Positions 36,561 to 45,359 of a stretch of DNA of 64,000 nt are shown here, one piece after another. The stretch covers positions 5,270,001-5,334,000 of the forward strand of contig NZ_CP036287.1 in assembly GCF_007748095.1 (NCBI RefSeq), given 5' to 3'. The DNA comes from Engelhardtia mirabilis (lineage in GTDB: Bacteria > Planctomycetota > UBA1135 > GCA-002686595). A program made the translations under genes and the position numbers. The stretch's first letter is position 1, and each line of letters begins with the position of its first letter. Below the pieces are notes generated by a model that worked only from the letters and a program-made list of their open reading frames with translations, did no database searches and had not been told where the DNA came from.

Positions 36561-37292
36561 TCATCGCCGCTCCGGGATCGCCATCTGTTCGCGCACCGCG
36601 TCCAGGGAACGTTGGGTCCGCTCCAGGGCCTCCGACAGCTTGTGGAGCCTCTGCAGCGTCAGCAGCACGCCGAGTAGGGCGAGGACGATCAACGGCAGGA
36701 CAAGGATGTTGTTCAAGAGCGACTGGGCCATGGTGTCGTACCAGGCCTCCGTCGTTCCGGTCGTTGACACCCAGCGGCGTTCACTGGTCGCGTCACCCGG
36801 GAACCACTGACCGAGGCGGTAGACCTCGGCCCACAGGTTCTGCTTCTGGTAGTCGAGGGGCTCCTGGTCCGGGTCGGGCGCCAGTTGCTGCGCGAGCACC
36901 GCCAGAGGGTCCCCGGCGAGGTCCGGCGGCGGGGCGCTGGCGCTGGTAGCACCTCCGCCGGCACCCGCATTGGCGCTCACGGCCGGAGGCGCGCCAGCGG
37001 TGCTGGGTTCCGTGCTCCCCTGCGCCACTGCCGGGGCACCTGCAGGTGCTGGGGCTTTCGCAGCCGCCGGTGCAGACGTCTCCGCGGGAGCACTCGCAGC
37101 CGCGGGGGCAGACGTCTCCGCCGGGGCCGCATCCGCCTTGCCGAGGCCGAGGAGAGAGCATCCCGACAGGACGGTGCCGATCAAGAGCAGAGCGGCCAAG
37201 ACCCTCCCATACCCTCGCGACCGATCCCGTGCGTCCGTCGAAATGGAGTGGGTCGGCATCGTCTCGCTCGGCATCGTCTCGCTCGACATCAT
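36561..37292 (-). CDS. Lipoprotein with C-terminal transmembrane helix, eCIS-associated
   Basis: 243 residues from ATG 37292, one base overlapping the PAAR stop (TGATG). The signal peptide ends at 'VLSGCSLLG' (Cys45). A low-complexity Ala/Pro/Glu linker (51-125) contains a duplicated 'PAETSAPAAA' unit. A short folded part is followed by a hydrophobic helix (about 194-214, 'NNILVLPLIVLALLGVLLTL') and a charged coiled-coil-like C-terminus (215-243). It is anchored twice in the membrane. I know no injection-system core component of this type; it could tether the particle or belong to immunity/effector logic. Confidence 0.65.
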   Translation of the reverse strand: MMSSETMPSETMPTHSISTDARDRSRGYGRVLAALLLIGTVLSGCSLLGLGKADAAPAETSAPAAASAPAETSAPAAAKAPAPAGAPAVAQGSTEPSTAGAPPAVSANAGAGGGATSASAPPPDLAGDPLAVLAQQLAPDPDQEPLDYQKQNLWAEVYRLGQWFPGDATSERRWVSTTGTTEAWYDTMAQSLLNNILVLPLIVLALLGVLLTLQRLHKLSEALERTQRSLDAVREQMAIPERR

Positions 37293-37591
37293 CAGCCCCC
37301 GATCATCACGGTCGGCAAACCCGCGACGACGGTTCCGCCGTGGGCGCAGGTATCGCCCATGCGCGCGGCCGGTCGGCCGCTGATCAGGACGCTGGTCGAG
37401 CCCATGGCGATCGTGTCCGGCGGACCGGTGCACACGAGCAGATCCCCCACGACCGAGGCGGGCATGCCGCCGATCAGGACGGTGGGGACGCCGGGACCCG
37501 TGATCGGACCGCCCACATGGGGGATCGGGGGCAATCCCGGGGTGACCATCGGGCACACGTGCATGTCTGTCACTCGAGCGGCGGGGGGCAC
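37292..37591 (-). CDS. PAAR-domain spike tip protein (Afp10-like)
   Basis: 99 residues from GTG 37591, preceded at ideal spacing by GGAGGAG on the minus strand; longer in-frame starts (to 37729) lack this site and add no homologous sequence. The whole protein is PAAR-like, with three repeated 'PTVLIGGMPASVVGD' / 'SVLISGRPAARMGD' / 'LPTVMIGG' strands and 'DMHVCP', 'CAHGG' zinc-site residues. It sharpens the VgrG-like spike. It lies between the tape-measure gene and a lipoprotein gene. Confidence 0.88.
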   Translation of the reverse strand: MPPAARVTDMHVCPMVTPGLPPIPHVGGPITGPGVPTVLIGGMPASVVGDLLVCTGPPDTIAMGSTSVLISGRPAARMGDTCAHGGTVVAGLPTVMIGG

Positions 37592-37706
37592 GGTCGGCTC
37601 CTCCAGTTGCAGGCCAAGGGGCACTTCGGTCCGCCCCCACCGTAGGGACTGCCGCTCGCAGGACCACATGCACTCCCCCCGCACCCTGCTAGCACCTGCT
37701 TGCAGC

Positions 37707-40700
37707 TCACGGGTGGCGACCCCCGACAATCGAGACGTCGAGCAGCCCGACCCACGACAAGCTCACGAGACCGAGGGGGAGCGAACTGCGCTCCAGCAGT
37801 TGGTCCAATTCGCGGCGTCCGAGCTGCGTCCGCCGCGCGGAGCCACTCCGCGGTCCGATGCGCCCACTGCGCAGGATGAAGTACTGCTCGATCGCCCCCG
37901 GCCCGTGGCTCGCCATGCCCGGGATGACGTTGGCCAGACTCGCCAGGAGCGCGCGCGCCACCCGCTCGACGGCCAACGCCTGGGCCGGTAGCGGCGCCTC
38001 GATCGTTCTGGCAAGGGGCCGGCCAGCCTCGGCTTCCAACGGGATCCCGGCCAGGAGCAGGGTCATCGGATCGGCATGCCAACCCTCGGGCCGCTCCAGG
38101 TTGCAGACCGAAGCGAGCAGCCACTGGCGATGCAGTTGCCGCAGGGATTCCCGATCGGGCGTCTCCAACTGTTCGAAGAGGTCCGCGCAGGCCCCGGGCA
38201 GGAAAGCGACCAACAACGCCAGTCCCGCCGCGCGGCTCGGAGTCCAACCGTCCGGATCAGCCATCGACCCTGGCTCCGCGGACCAACGCTCGACCGTCAG
38301 CGCTCGAGACCCGCTGCCATCGAGTTCGCGATCGCTCACGCGCGCGGCACCCGACCACAGGGGCTCGAGCACCGTCACCTGGTCGTGCTCCGCGGTGCCG
38401 CTGGGCGCCGGCGCGGTCGAGATCGCCGTCCGCAGTCGACCCAGCTCGGCGGGGGTCGGCGGACGCCCCTCGCCGATCCAGGAGGCCTGGTCCCGATCGA
38501 ACCAGTCGGGCAGGCTCGCGCCCGATTCGATTCGCTGGCGCAGTGCCTGGGCCAATCGCGCCGCCGCGCGCGCGCGCTGGGCCGGGTCGCCGAGCGCACC
38601 GGGAGCGGGAAGGGCCAACTCGAACAGCAGCGCCAGTTCGAGGTCGTTCGATCGCGCGCTCGAGCCACCACCGACCCGCGCTGCGGGCAGGTGTCGAGTC
38701 CCACGGATCGCCCGCTCGAGCTCATCGCCGGTTCGAGCTCCGCCCGGCGGGAACGGCAGCCGCAGGGTCGCCCACAACTCGGTGGGCTCCGGCGCACGCC
38801 GCTCTCGAACCCAAGCTGTCTCGGCGGCGCCGCGATCGATCCACTCGGGCCACGGTGCGCCGAGTTGATCGAGGCGGGCGATAGCGGCGGCGACCCTGCG
38901 ACCCAGGCTCGCGCGCGTCTGCGCCGCCGTCACCGACTCAGGGCGGGGCGCGAGTTCCTCCCGCACCAGCGGCGGGCACGCCCCGCTCGCTCCGTCGCTC
39001 GATCCCTCGATCCGCCAGACGATTGCCCCGCCGCCCGAGCTCCCGTTGGTCAAAGCCCCATCGACGAAGGCCACCAGAGCGTCGATCAGGCCTTCGACGG
39101 TGTTGGATTCGACCTCCTCGGACTCCGCTCGGCTCTCGAACGTGGTCGCGGCCCAGTCGCCGGATCCGACGCGGATCAAGCCAGCGAGGTCCGCCGCACT
39201 CGGCGCGCGGCCGGCTCGGATCCAGCCTGCGCGCTCGGCGTCGGGGCTGAGCCAATGCGGCCGAGCTCGACTCCCGGTGCGGATGGTCGAGAGCGCTTGC
39301 GCGACGTGGGGACCGCTCACCTTCGCGAGCGGGGCCGAGCCGGCTTCGGCGTTCGCACATGCCTCGACGAGTGCAGCGGCCAGGGCTGCGATCAGAGTGC
39401 GGTCGGGACTCGGATCGGCCGGGCCCCCTGCAACCGTTGCGCCGTCGTCGACCGTCCCCGCGCCGGCGGCGGTCGCGGGCGCGGCTCCATCCGATTCGCG
39501 GCTCGCGGCCAGTCGCTGCGACGGCACCTTCGCCCCGCCAAGATGGGGTTGCGTCCCACGTGCGATTGGAGCCGCAGCCGCTCCCATGACCGCGGCTCCC
39601 GACAACCCGCCCCCCCCGCCGCCCGGCAAGCGCAGGACGGCGAGGATTTCCGCGAGCTGCGGCGCGGTCCTGCCTCGCACCCACGTCGCTCGGGCCGCGG
39701 CGGGATCCAGGATCGGCGGCCAGGGTGTGTTCGATGAAGCTAGCTCGGCAATCCAACCCGCCAAGCGCCGCCCGATGGCCTGCGTGGCGCGATCGACGCC
39801 GTGCGCCAGCGGCGACGAGCACCCGTCGAGGTAGGCCGCGATCAACAGCACGATCGCTCCGGCCCGACCACTGCGTGTCTCGATCAGCGCGGAGATGTTC
39901 GTGCGGACAGCGCCGGGTTCTCTTCCCGGCCAGCGCTGCATGAGAGCCTCGGTCAGCACGCTCGTTCCATGGCGCCGCGGGGCTCCCGTCGGCTCGTGGA
40001 CGGCATCCGATTCCCTCAGGGCCTCGAGTTCCCCCAGGGCTGCGCCAACCGACGGCTCGCTCAGTCCGGCAGGGACCGCCGCCAGCAGTTCGAGCAGGGC
40101 CGTGACTCGCGCCGCACCGCGCCGATCGCTCCCAGGTCGCTGCTCGGAGGCGCGCCGCTCGCCGAGGAACCAGGGAGGACCGGCGAACGCCCCGAGCACG
40201 CCGCGGATCCAAGTCGGCGCCGCCTCACCCGCGGCCCGCTGCTCGCCCGTGACGACGATTCGCGAGCACGTGGCGCGCAGCCAGTCCTCGAGCGGATCCT
40301 CGGCGAGCCTCTTCGGAGCGGCTGCCGCCCGCGTCGGCCGTGGCCGCTGGCCGGCCGCGAACCAGGGCTCGGCGCCGAGGGCCGCCCAGAGTGCTCGGTT
40401 CCAGGAGGCTCGCGAATCGGCTCCCAGCGGGGCTCGCTCGAATCGCGCATCGGCATCGTTCGATTCCGACTTCGCCACCAATGCGGTTGCCACCCGCGCA
40501 ACGGCCGCCGCATCGGATCGACGGACCTCGCCCGCGACGATCCTTGCCTCGGCCGGATGGGCCGTCGACGAGGGCTCCGCCGGCAGCGGAATCGCCGACG
40601 AGTGGAACGTCGGCCCCTGCGGCGCCGGCGTGAGGTCAGCCGGCGTCCCACCCGGCGCTGGGACGGCCGTCGGCGATGAAGCTGCGTGCGGGACATCCGT

Positions 40701-41066
40701 CGGCCTTGCGACCGCCGGCGAGGGCCCAGTCGCCGGCGGGGCCGCTTCGAACTCCAGCTCGCTCATGGCTCGCTCACCGTCGCGCTCGAGCGAGGCCTGG
40801 GCCGCGATCAAGATCTTCTGGGCCCACAGCCACCCCGCGGCCTCGTCGTCGAGTCCGGCCAGGTCGAAGTCCAGCTCGACCCGCAGGCGACCGATCACCG
40901 CCCCTCGCAGCTGCGACGCCTGCCCGGCGAGCAGGGAATCGAGTTTCGCGCCCAATCCGCTGCGCGCGATGCGCTCCAGTCGGGTTCGCAGCTCGAAGGC
41001 CTCGGGCCCCGCGCCCTCGACCTTCAAGTGCAGCCGCTCGACCCGGCCCTTGGCGCCCGTCGGCAT
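37707..41066 (-). CDS. Contractile injection system tape-measure protein with internal W-rich repeats
   Basis: 1119 residues from ATG 41066. The first 90 residues carry the N-terminal pattern of CIS tape-measure proteins: amphipathic helices with 'VIGRLRVELDFDLAGLDDEA'. The middle is Pro/Ala-rich. Four degenerate units of about 35 residues follow, each reading 'W-[IF]-D...W-[VI]-x2-G/R-R-x-P-x4-EL-x2-LR', at about 39610-39722, 39140-39255, 38745-38860 and 38410-38520 in the DNA. The C-terminal part is helical. The protein sets sheath and tube length inside the particle. The family call rests mainly on the N-terminus and the locus. Confidence 0.75.
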   Translation of the reverse strand: MPTGAKGRVERLHLKVEGAGPEAFELRTRLERIARSGLGAKLDSLLAGQASQLRGAVIGRLRVELDFDLAGLDDEAAGWLWAQKILIAAQASLERDGERAMSELEFEAAPPATGPSPAVARPTDVPHAASSPTAVPAPGGTPADLTPAPQGPTFHSSAIPLPAEPSSTAHPAEARIVAGEVRRSDAAAVARVATALVAKSESNDADARFERAPLGADSRASWNRALWAALGAEPWFAAGQRPRPTRAAAAPKRLAEDPLEDWLRATCSRIVVTGEQRAAGEAAPTWIRGVLGAFAGPPWFLGERRASEQRPGSDRRGAARVTALLELLAAVPAGLSEPSVGAALGELEALRESDAVHEPTGAPRRHGTSVLTEALMQRWPGREPGAVRTNISALIETRSGRAGAIVLLIAAYLDGCSSPLAHGVDRATQAIGRRLAGWIAELASSNTPWPPILDPAAARATWVRGRTAPQLAEILAVLRLPGGGGGGLSGAAVMGAAAAPIARGTQPHLGGAKVPSQRLAASRESDGAAPATAAGAGTVDDGATVAGGPADPSPDRTLIAALAAALVEACANAEAGSAPLAKVSGPHVAQALSTIRTGSRARPHWLSPDAERAGWIRAGRAPSAADLAGLIRVGSGDWAATTFESRAESEEVESNTVEGLIDALVAFVDGALTNGSSGGGAIVWRIEGSSDGASGACPPLVREELAPRPESVTAAQTRASLGRRVAAAIARLDQLGAPWPEWIDRGAAETAWVRERRAPEPTELWATLRLPFPPGGARTGDELERAIRGTRHLPAARVGGGSSARSNDLELALLFELALPAPGALGDPAQRARAAARLAQALRQRIESGASLPDWFDRDQASWIGEGRPPTPAELGRLRTAISTAPAPSGTAEHDQVTVLEPLWSGAARVSDRELDGSGSRALTVERWSAEPGSMADPDGWTPSRAAGLALLVAFLPGACADLFEQLETPDRESLRQLHRQWLLASVCNLERPEGWHADPMTLLLAGIPLEAEAGRPLARTIEAPLPAQALAVERVARALLASLANVIPGMASHGPGAIEQYFILRSGRIGPRSGSARRTQLGRRELDQLLERSSLPLGLVSLSWVGLLDVSIVGGRHP

Positions 41067-41075
41067 GGTCGGGCC

Positions 41076-42743
41076 TCAGCCTTGGAAGAGCCAACGCAGG
41101 AAGGGCACGTGCTGCGGCTCGGGTTGCAGGCCGGATGCCCGCGACCGCGCTCGCGCTGTCACCGCGCGTGCGAACCCCAGGACCACGGTCGAGTCGTGCT
41201 CCGTGACGATGGTCAGCGGTTCGTCGAAGGAGGCCAGCAGGATGAACTCCAGACCCTCGCAGGCCTCGTCGTCGGCGATCGACACGGGCCGACTGGCGAC
41301 CTTGACGCGCGCACCGCCGGGGCCCACTTGCTTGGCGAGAGCACCGAAGACCTGGGCCACCGTGAAGCCGACCAACTCGCACAGGGCCACGAGCCCTTGG
41401 CGCTTGGGGTCTACCCGTTCGACCTCGCTGCAGTCGCAGAAGGTGAACGGATCGTTGAGCGGCTCGATCAGGCTCGGGGCCGGCCGCGCCGCGTCCAGCC
41501 CACTGCCCGGCATCGGCGCGGTCGAGTCGGCGCCCCGCGGCCCCGGCTCGGCGGCTCGGGGCGCCTCGCGCGAGCAGCGCAGCGGATCCAGGGGCCACAG
41601 GGACGCGATGCGCTGGGGCCGGTCCAGACGCAGCTCGCGCATCCACGCCCGCGTGCCGGCGTCGCACTGCAGCGGCGACAGGGTCCAGGCCATCGGCCGC
41701 TCCCGCTCGCTCTGCGCCGGATCGCGATCGCGGGGCAGGAAGGGTCGCAGCCGCTGTAGCCCGCGCAGGAGCGCATGTACGCGGTCTGCGGCGACTTCGC
41801 GCACGAAGCGCGGTGAGTAGCCCAGGAGTTCCAGACGCGACAGACCGAGCGCGAAGCCGGCGCGCCAGCGCCCGTCCCAGCGCCACGCCCGCAGCTCGTC
41901 GCGGTACAGCCACCCCAGGGGCACCCCGACCTCGACCGACTCGCAGTTGCTTGCGTTCCTCGGCCATTGAAAATCCGAATCGAAGCCGCGCAGCTCGATG
42001 TACTGCTGGGCCCGCGCCCGCTGCCAGAGGCTGTAGACGATGTCGTTGAGGGCGGCCATGGTCAGCACGTCTCGGGCGGAGGGTCGCCCGTAGCTCAGCT
42101 CGTCGGACAGGTCCAGGGCGCTCAAACGCCTGCGGGTGTCGTTGCGGAAGGGCTCCGACTGCTCGCGACTCATCTCCGCGTGGATCCGGGCCTTGAGCTC
42201 GTCGAATTGCTTGCGGAGGCGGCTCCCGTCACCGGCGCGCAGGTCCGCGAGGGATTCCAGCGGCAGGCAGCGGCTGGCGTCCGGCGTTCGGCTGACCACG
42301 CGACCGCGCACCATCTGGACCTCGAACGAGTCCTCCCGCCGCGTCGCTCCGCTGATCGGGTCCGTGACGTCGTAGGAGCGGTAGAACAAGACAGGGGTCA
42401 GGTTCTCGGTCGGCGAGCCGGGGTCGGCGACGTGCGGGTGCTTCGCGTCCGCCTCGCGCGGATCGAGCAGTCCGGAACAGACCGGCACTCGCTGGGGCTT
42501 GTCGACTCGAATCAGACGTCCCAGGGGATCGATGGCAGCCCCCGCTCCCAGCTCCCACTCGCGTGTCTGGGGGATCAGTCGGCCGGTGAGGCCGAAGAGG
42601 ATGCCCTGCCCGTGGAACTGGCGCGCCTGGAAGCGGGCCAGGTCCTGGCTCGCATCGGCCATCTGATTCAGCGCGGCCGCTGTGACGACCTGCCCCGGTT
42701 CGAAACGCGGAAGCCAGGGCCGCTGTTCCCTTGTCGTGCTCAT
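41076..42743 (-). CDS. Fibre- or baseplate-associated eCIS protein
   Basis: 555 residues. ATG 42743 overlaps the stop of the upstream gene (ATGA). The N-terminal 75 residues read 'FEPGQVVTAAALNQM', 'FHGQGILFGL' and 'GAAIDPLGRLIRV', the pattern of a head domain seen in proteins of contractile particles that attach to the baseplate. The rest has no recognised fold. It stands where other systems carry the Afp13 tail fibre, but is much shorter than typical fibres and lacks collagen-like or adenovirus-knob repeats. It may act as the attachment protein. Confidence 0.55.
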   Translation of the reverse strand: MSTTREQRPWLPRFEPGQVVTAAALNQMADASQDLARFQARQFHGQGILFGLTGRLIPQTREWELGAGAAIDPLGRLIRVDKPQRVPVCSGLLDPREADAKHPHVADPGSPTENLTPVLFYRSYDVTDPISGATRREDSFEVQMVRGRVVSRTPDASRCLPLESLADLRAGDGSRLRKQFDELKARIHAEMSREQSEPFRNDTRRRLSALDLSDELSYGRPSARDVLTMAALNDIVYSLWQRARAQQYIELRGFDSDFQWPRNASNCESVEVGVPLGWLYRDELRAWRWDGRWRAGFALGLSRLELLGYSPRFVREVAADRVHALLRGLQRLRPFLPRDRDPAQSERERPMAWTLSPLQCDAGTRAWMRELRLDRPQRIASLWPLDPLRCSREAPRAAEPGPRGADSTAPMPGSGLDAARPAPSLIEPLNDPFTFCDCSEVERVDPKRQGLVALCELVGFTVAQVFGALAKQVGPGGARVKVASRPVSIADDEACEGLEFILLASFDEPLTIVTEHDSTVVLGFARAVTARARSRASGLQPEPQHVPFLRWLFQG

Positions 42744-43657
42744 GACCCCTGTCCTCCCTCGCTCGGCAGACGTCCGGCGTCGAGCTGGTCGTCGCCTCCG
42801 GTGTGGAGCGCTTCATCCGCGGTCACTCGCGTTCGCACGAGGGCCAGGACCTCCGTGCGACTGGCCCCACTCGGCAGCACGGTCTCGATCAACTCGGGCC
42901 AGAAGCTCGCCGACACGCGATGCAGGTCGATCCACAGGTGCGCCGGGGCGTTGCGCTCGATCCACTCGCGCGCGTCCCTCGAGCCGTCATGGGTGCGAAA
43001 GGTCGACACCGGGGGGAGCAGTAGCGTCGCGCGCCAGGCGATTCCGTCGTCCGTCAGGAAGTCAACTCGGTCGTCGCACAGGATGCGCGGCTCCGCCTCC
43101 TCGTCGTCGTCGCCCGCAGGCTGGCAGCCGGGATCCGGAGCTCCCTTGGACGGCTCGACCGCGTCCGGGCGGTGGGCGCAGTACTCCAGCAGCACGGGAC
43201 ACTCGTCCGGCGAGCGCGGGTCCAGCCTGAAGGCCGTGCAGAACAGCTCGAGGAACCCGCGCGCCGTGCCCCGCGTTCGCATCAGGCGAGGCAGGGCACG
43301 CAGCGCCCGGGACTTGGCCTCGAGCAGCGCGCGGCACTCGCTCGGATCCTCCGTGAGGCGCCAAACAGATTCCGGTTCGAAGCTGAAGTCGAACCAGGCG
43401 GCGACCTCGTCCAGGACCTCGCTCTGCCGCTCGATCCGCTCGGCCTCGGTGCCGCCCCAGGTGCCCGGTGGCGTGACCTGAGTTGCCGCCGGCGAGAGCC
43501 AAGCGGGGAGCTCGTCGAGGGCCAGGACGAATTGCCGGCAGACCACGTTCAAGGGCCGGAAGTAGGTGCGGATCTGCTCGAAGGAGTAGGCATCGCGACG
43601 GTAGACCGCCGGCAGCGCCTCCTCGAGCGGCGTGTAGAGAGGTCCGGTTTCAAGCAT
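42740..43657 (-). CDS. Phage tail protein I-like baseplate component
   Basis: 305 residues. 'LEEALPAVYRRDAYSFEQI' at the start and 'LPRLMRTRGTARGFLELFCT' at about 122-141 fit the P2 gpI / tail-protein-I family of contractile baseplates. A hydrophilic insert with repeated acidic residues ('GDDDEEAEP') splits the middle. It overlaps both neighbours by 4-8 bases, so it is translationally coupled with the two J-like proteins and the fibre-like gene. Confidence 0.78.
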   Translation of the reverse strand: MLETGPLYTPLEEALPAVYRRDAYSFEQIRTYFRPLNVVCRQFVLALDELPAWLSPAATQVTPPGTWGGTEAERIERQSEVLDEVAAWFDFSFEPESVWRLTEDPSECRALLEAKSRALRALPRLMRTRGTARGFLELFCTAFRLDPRSPDECPVLLEYCAHRPDAVEPSKGAPDPGCQPAGDDDEEAEPRILCDDRVDFLTDDGIAWRATLLLPPVSTFRTHDGSRDAREWIERNAPAHLWIDLHRVSASFWPELIETVLPSGASRTEVLALVRTRVTADEALHTGGDDQLDAGRLPSEGGQGS

Positions 43658-45359
43658 CGAAGTCCTCCAACGAGGGTCGGATCACGTCCAGCCCGCTCAG
43701 GTCAGCGCGCTCCAGGTCGGGCACTTCGAAGGGCAGCAGTCGATGGCCGCTGCTCGGTGCCTGCCCGCGATCGACTTGCACGCGCAGGAAAGCCACGCGC
43801 TCGACGCGGTCGATGTCGAGCAGCAGCTCCTCGATCTGGCGCAGATCCACGGCAGCGCCGGGGGACCAACCGGTGGCGTAGCTGCCCGGCGCGGCGTGGT
43901 CGCGCGGCTGGCCGCTCGCGAGGTAGCCGAGCAGGCACTCCTGGGCCTTGCGGCGCAGCACTTCGGTCGGTGCGCCCGCGCGCGCTTCGAGGGTGCCGGA
44001 GATCCGCACCACCACCGGGCGCACCAGGCCGAAGTGCAACTCGAGGCCGAGGGGACGAAGCGTCTGGCGACCACCCTGCTCGAGCGCAGCGAAGTCGCGG
44101 TGGCCCCAATAGCCACGCGGCGTGCCCTGCTCGAAGGCCTCCCGCGCTGCCGTGAGGAGTTCGTCGTCGCTCCATCCTGGGCAGGACTCGACCAGGAGAC
44201 TGAGCGCTCCGGGGCGCAGCGAGTCGTCGCCGCCAGCGGCGCGCCCGTCCCAGCGCTGGCCTGCGATCGCGCCCGGGACCGCCCACAGGCGACCCGGTCG
44301 CGCGGGGAGGCGACCGCCGTCCATCGGAATCGCGTAGGGCGCGGCACCCGCCGCTGCCAGGCGCGTGAAGTGCTGGTGCAATGTGGTCAGGTGGTCGTCG
44401 CCGGTGAACGGGTCCGCCGAGGAGACCTGGGAAGGATGCGGCGGCCAGACGCGGGCTTGGCCCTGTTCGTCCTCGAACCAGCCCGGATCGACGTCCAGAT
44501 CGAGGCGCGCGAGCAGCGTCGCCAGCTCGGAGTCGCCGGGAACGAGCCCATGGACGGCGGTCGCCTCGACGTCCCAGCCCTGGTCCGTGGCCTGGCGTAC
44601 TCGACGCGAGCGACGCTGCTCCGTCGCGAGCCGCACCGCGGCTTCCAAGCGCTCGCGGACGGGTCCAACGCCGGCCGCGCCGAGGCCCCGCTCGAGGGCG
44701 CCGCGCAGGATCGCGAAGCTGTCGTGCAGCAGCCAGCGCCTGGTGCGGCGCTCGATCACCTCGAGCAACGCGTCCCGATCGGATCCCGGGGAGATCCGCC
44801 CGAACTCCGCCGCCGCCAGTCGATGGCCGAGGAAGTGGATGGCCTCCGGGCCTGTGACGTCGGCCATGGACTCGACCGGCTCGCCCGGCAGGGGCCTGGG
44901 CGCGGTCGGATCCGAGCGCTTGGGTCGCAGGATGGAGCCCAACAGACCGGTCAAGCGCTGGCCGGCATCCGCGGCGGCTGGCGGCGCGTCCCAGGGCTCT
45001 CGCGGCTCGGGCAGAACGGCCTCGGTCAGGTCGGCGAATCGATCCAGCAGGGTCTGGGCCAACACCAGCCGAGTGCCGACGTCGGCCTCCATCGGCACGC
45101 TGGCGGTCCACTCGAGGTCCTGGGGCACGGCGCCGTCGACGAATCCATCGACGCGGTAGAAGAGGTCCGCAACGCCCCACAGGCCGGCCTCCAACAGAGT
45201 GATGCCGGGGTCGTGGAAGTTGTGGTCGGTCCAGGTCGTCGCCGTGCGCTGGATGAACCCGAGGGCCGACTCGCGCAGCTCTTCGAAGGTGACTTCCTCG
45301 ACGGCGGCGAGGCGATGGTCGATCAGCGGCGCGGTGCGCCAGGCATTCAGCTCGTTCAC
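43650..45359 (-). CDS. Baseplate J-like wedge protein (Afp12-like)
   Basis: 569 residues. The N-terminal 'WTDHNFHDPGITLLEAGLWG' (about 42-61) is the hallmark of the Afp11/12-type wedge proteins (usually DHNxHDPGITLLE). The remainder is a beta-rich J-like body with a C-terminal 'IDRVERVAFLRVQVDR' stretch. It builds the wedge with the larger J-like partner encoded upstream, overlapping it by four bases. Confidence 0.88.
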   Translation of the reverse strand: MNELNAWRTAPLIDHRLAAVEEVTFEELRESALGFIQRTATTWTDHNFHDPGITLLEAGLWGVADLFYRVDGFVDGAVPQDLEWTASVPMEADVGTRLVLAQTLLDRFADLTEAVLPEPREPWDAPPAAADAGQRLTGLLGSILRPKRSDPTAPRPLPGEPVESMADVTGPEAIHFLGHRLAAAEFGRISPGSDRDALLEVIERRTRRWLLHDSFAILRGALERGLGAAGVGPVRERLEAAVRLATEQRRSRRVRQATDQGWDVEATAVHGLVPGDSELATLLARLDLDVDPGWFEDEQGQARVWPPHPSQVSSADPFTGDDHLTTLHQHFTRLAAAGAAPYAIPMDGGRLPARPGRLWAVPGAIAGQRWDGRAAGGDDSLRPGALSLLVESCPGWSDDELLTAAREAFEQGTPRGYWGHRDFAALEQGGRQTLRPLGLELHFGLVRPVVVRISGTLEARAGAPTEVLRRKAQECLLGYLASGQPRDHAAPGSYATGWSPGAAVDLRQIEELLLDIDRVERVAFLRVQVDRGQAPSSGHRLLPFEVPDLERADLSGLDVIRPSLEDFDA

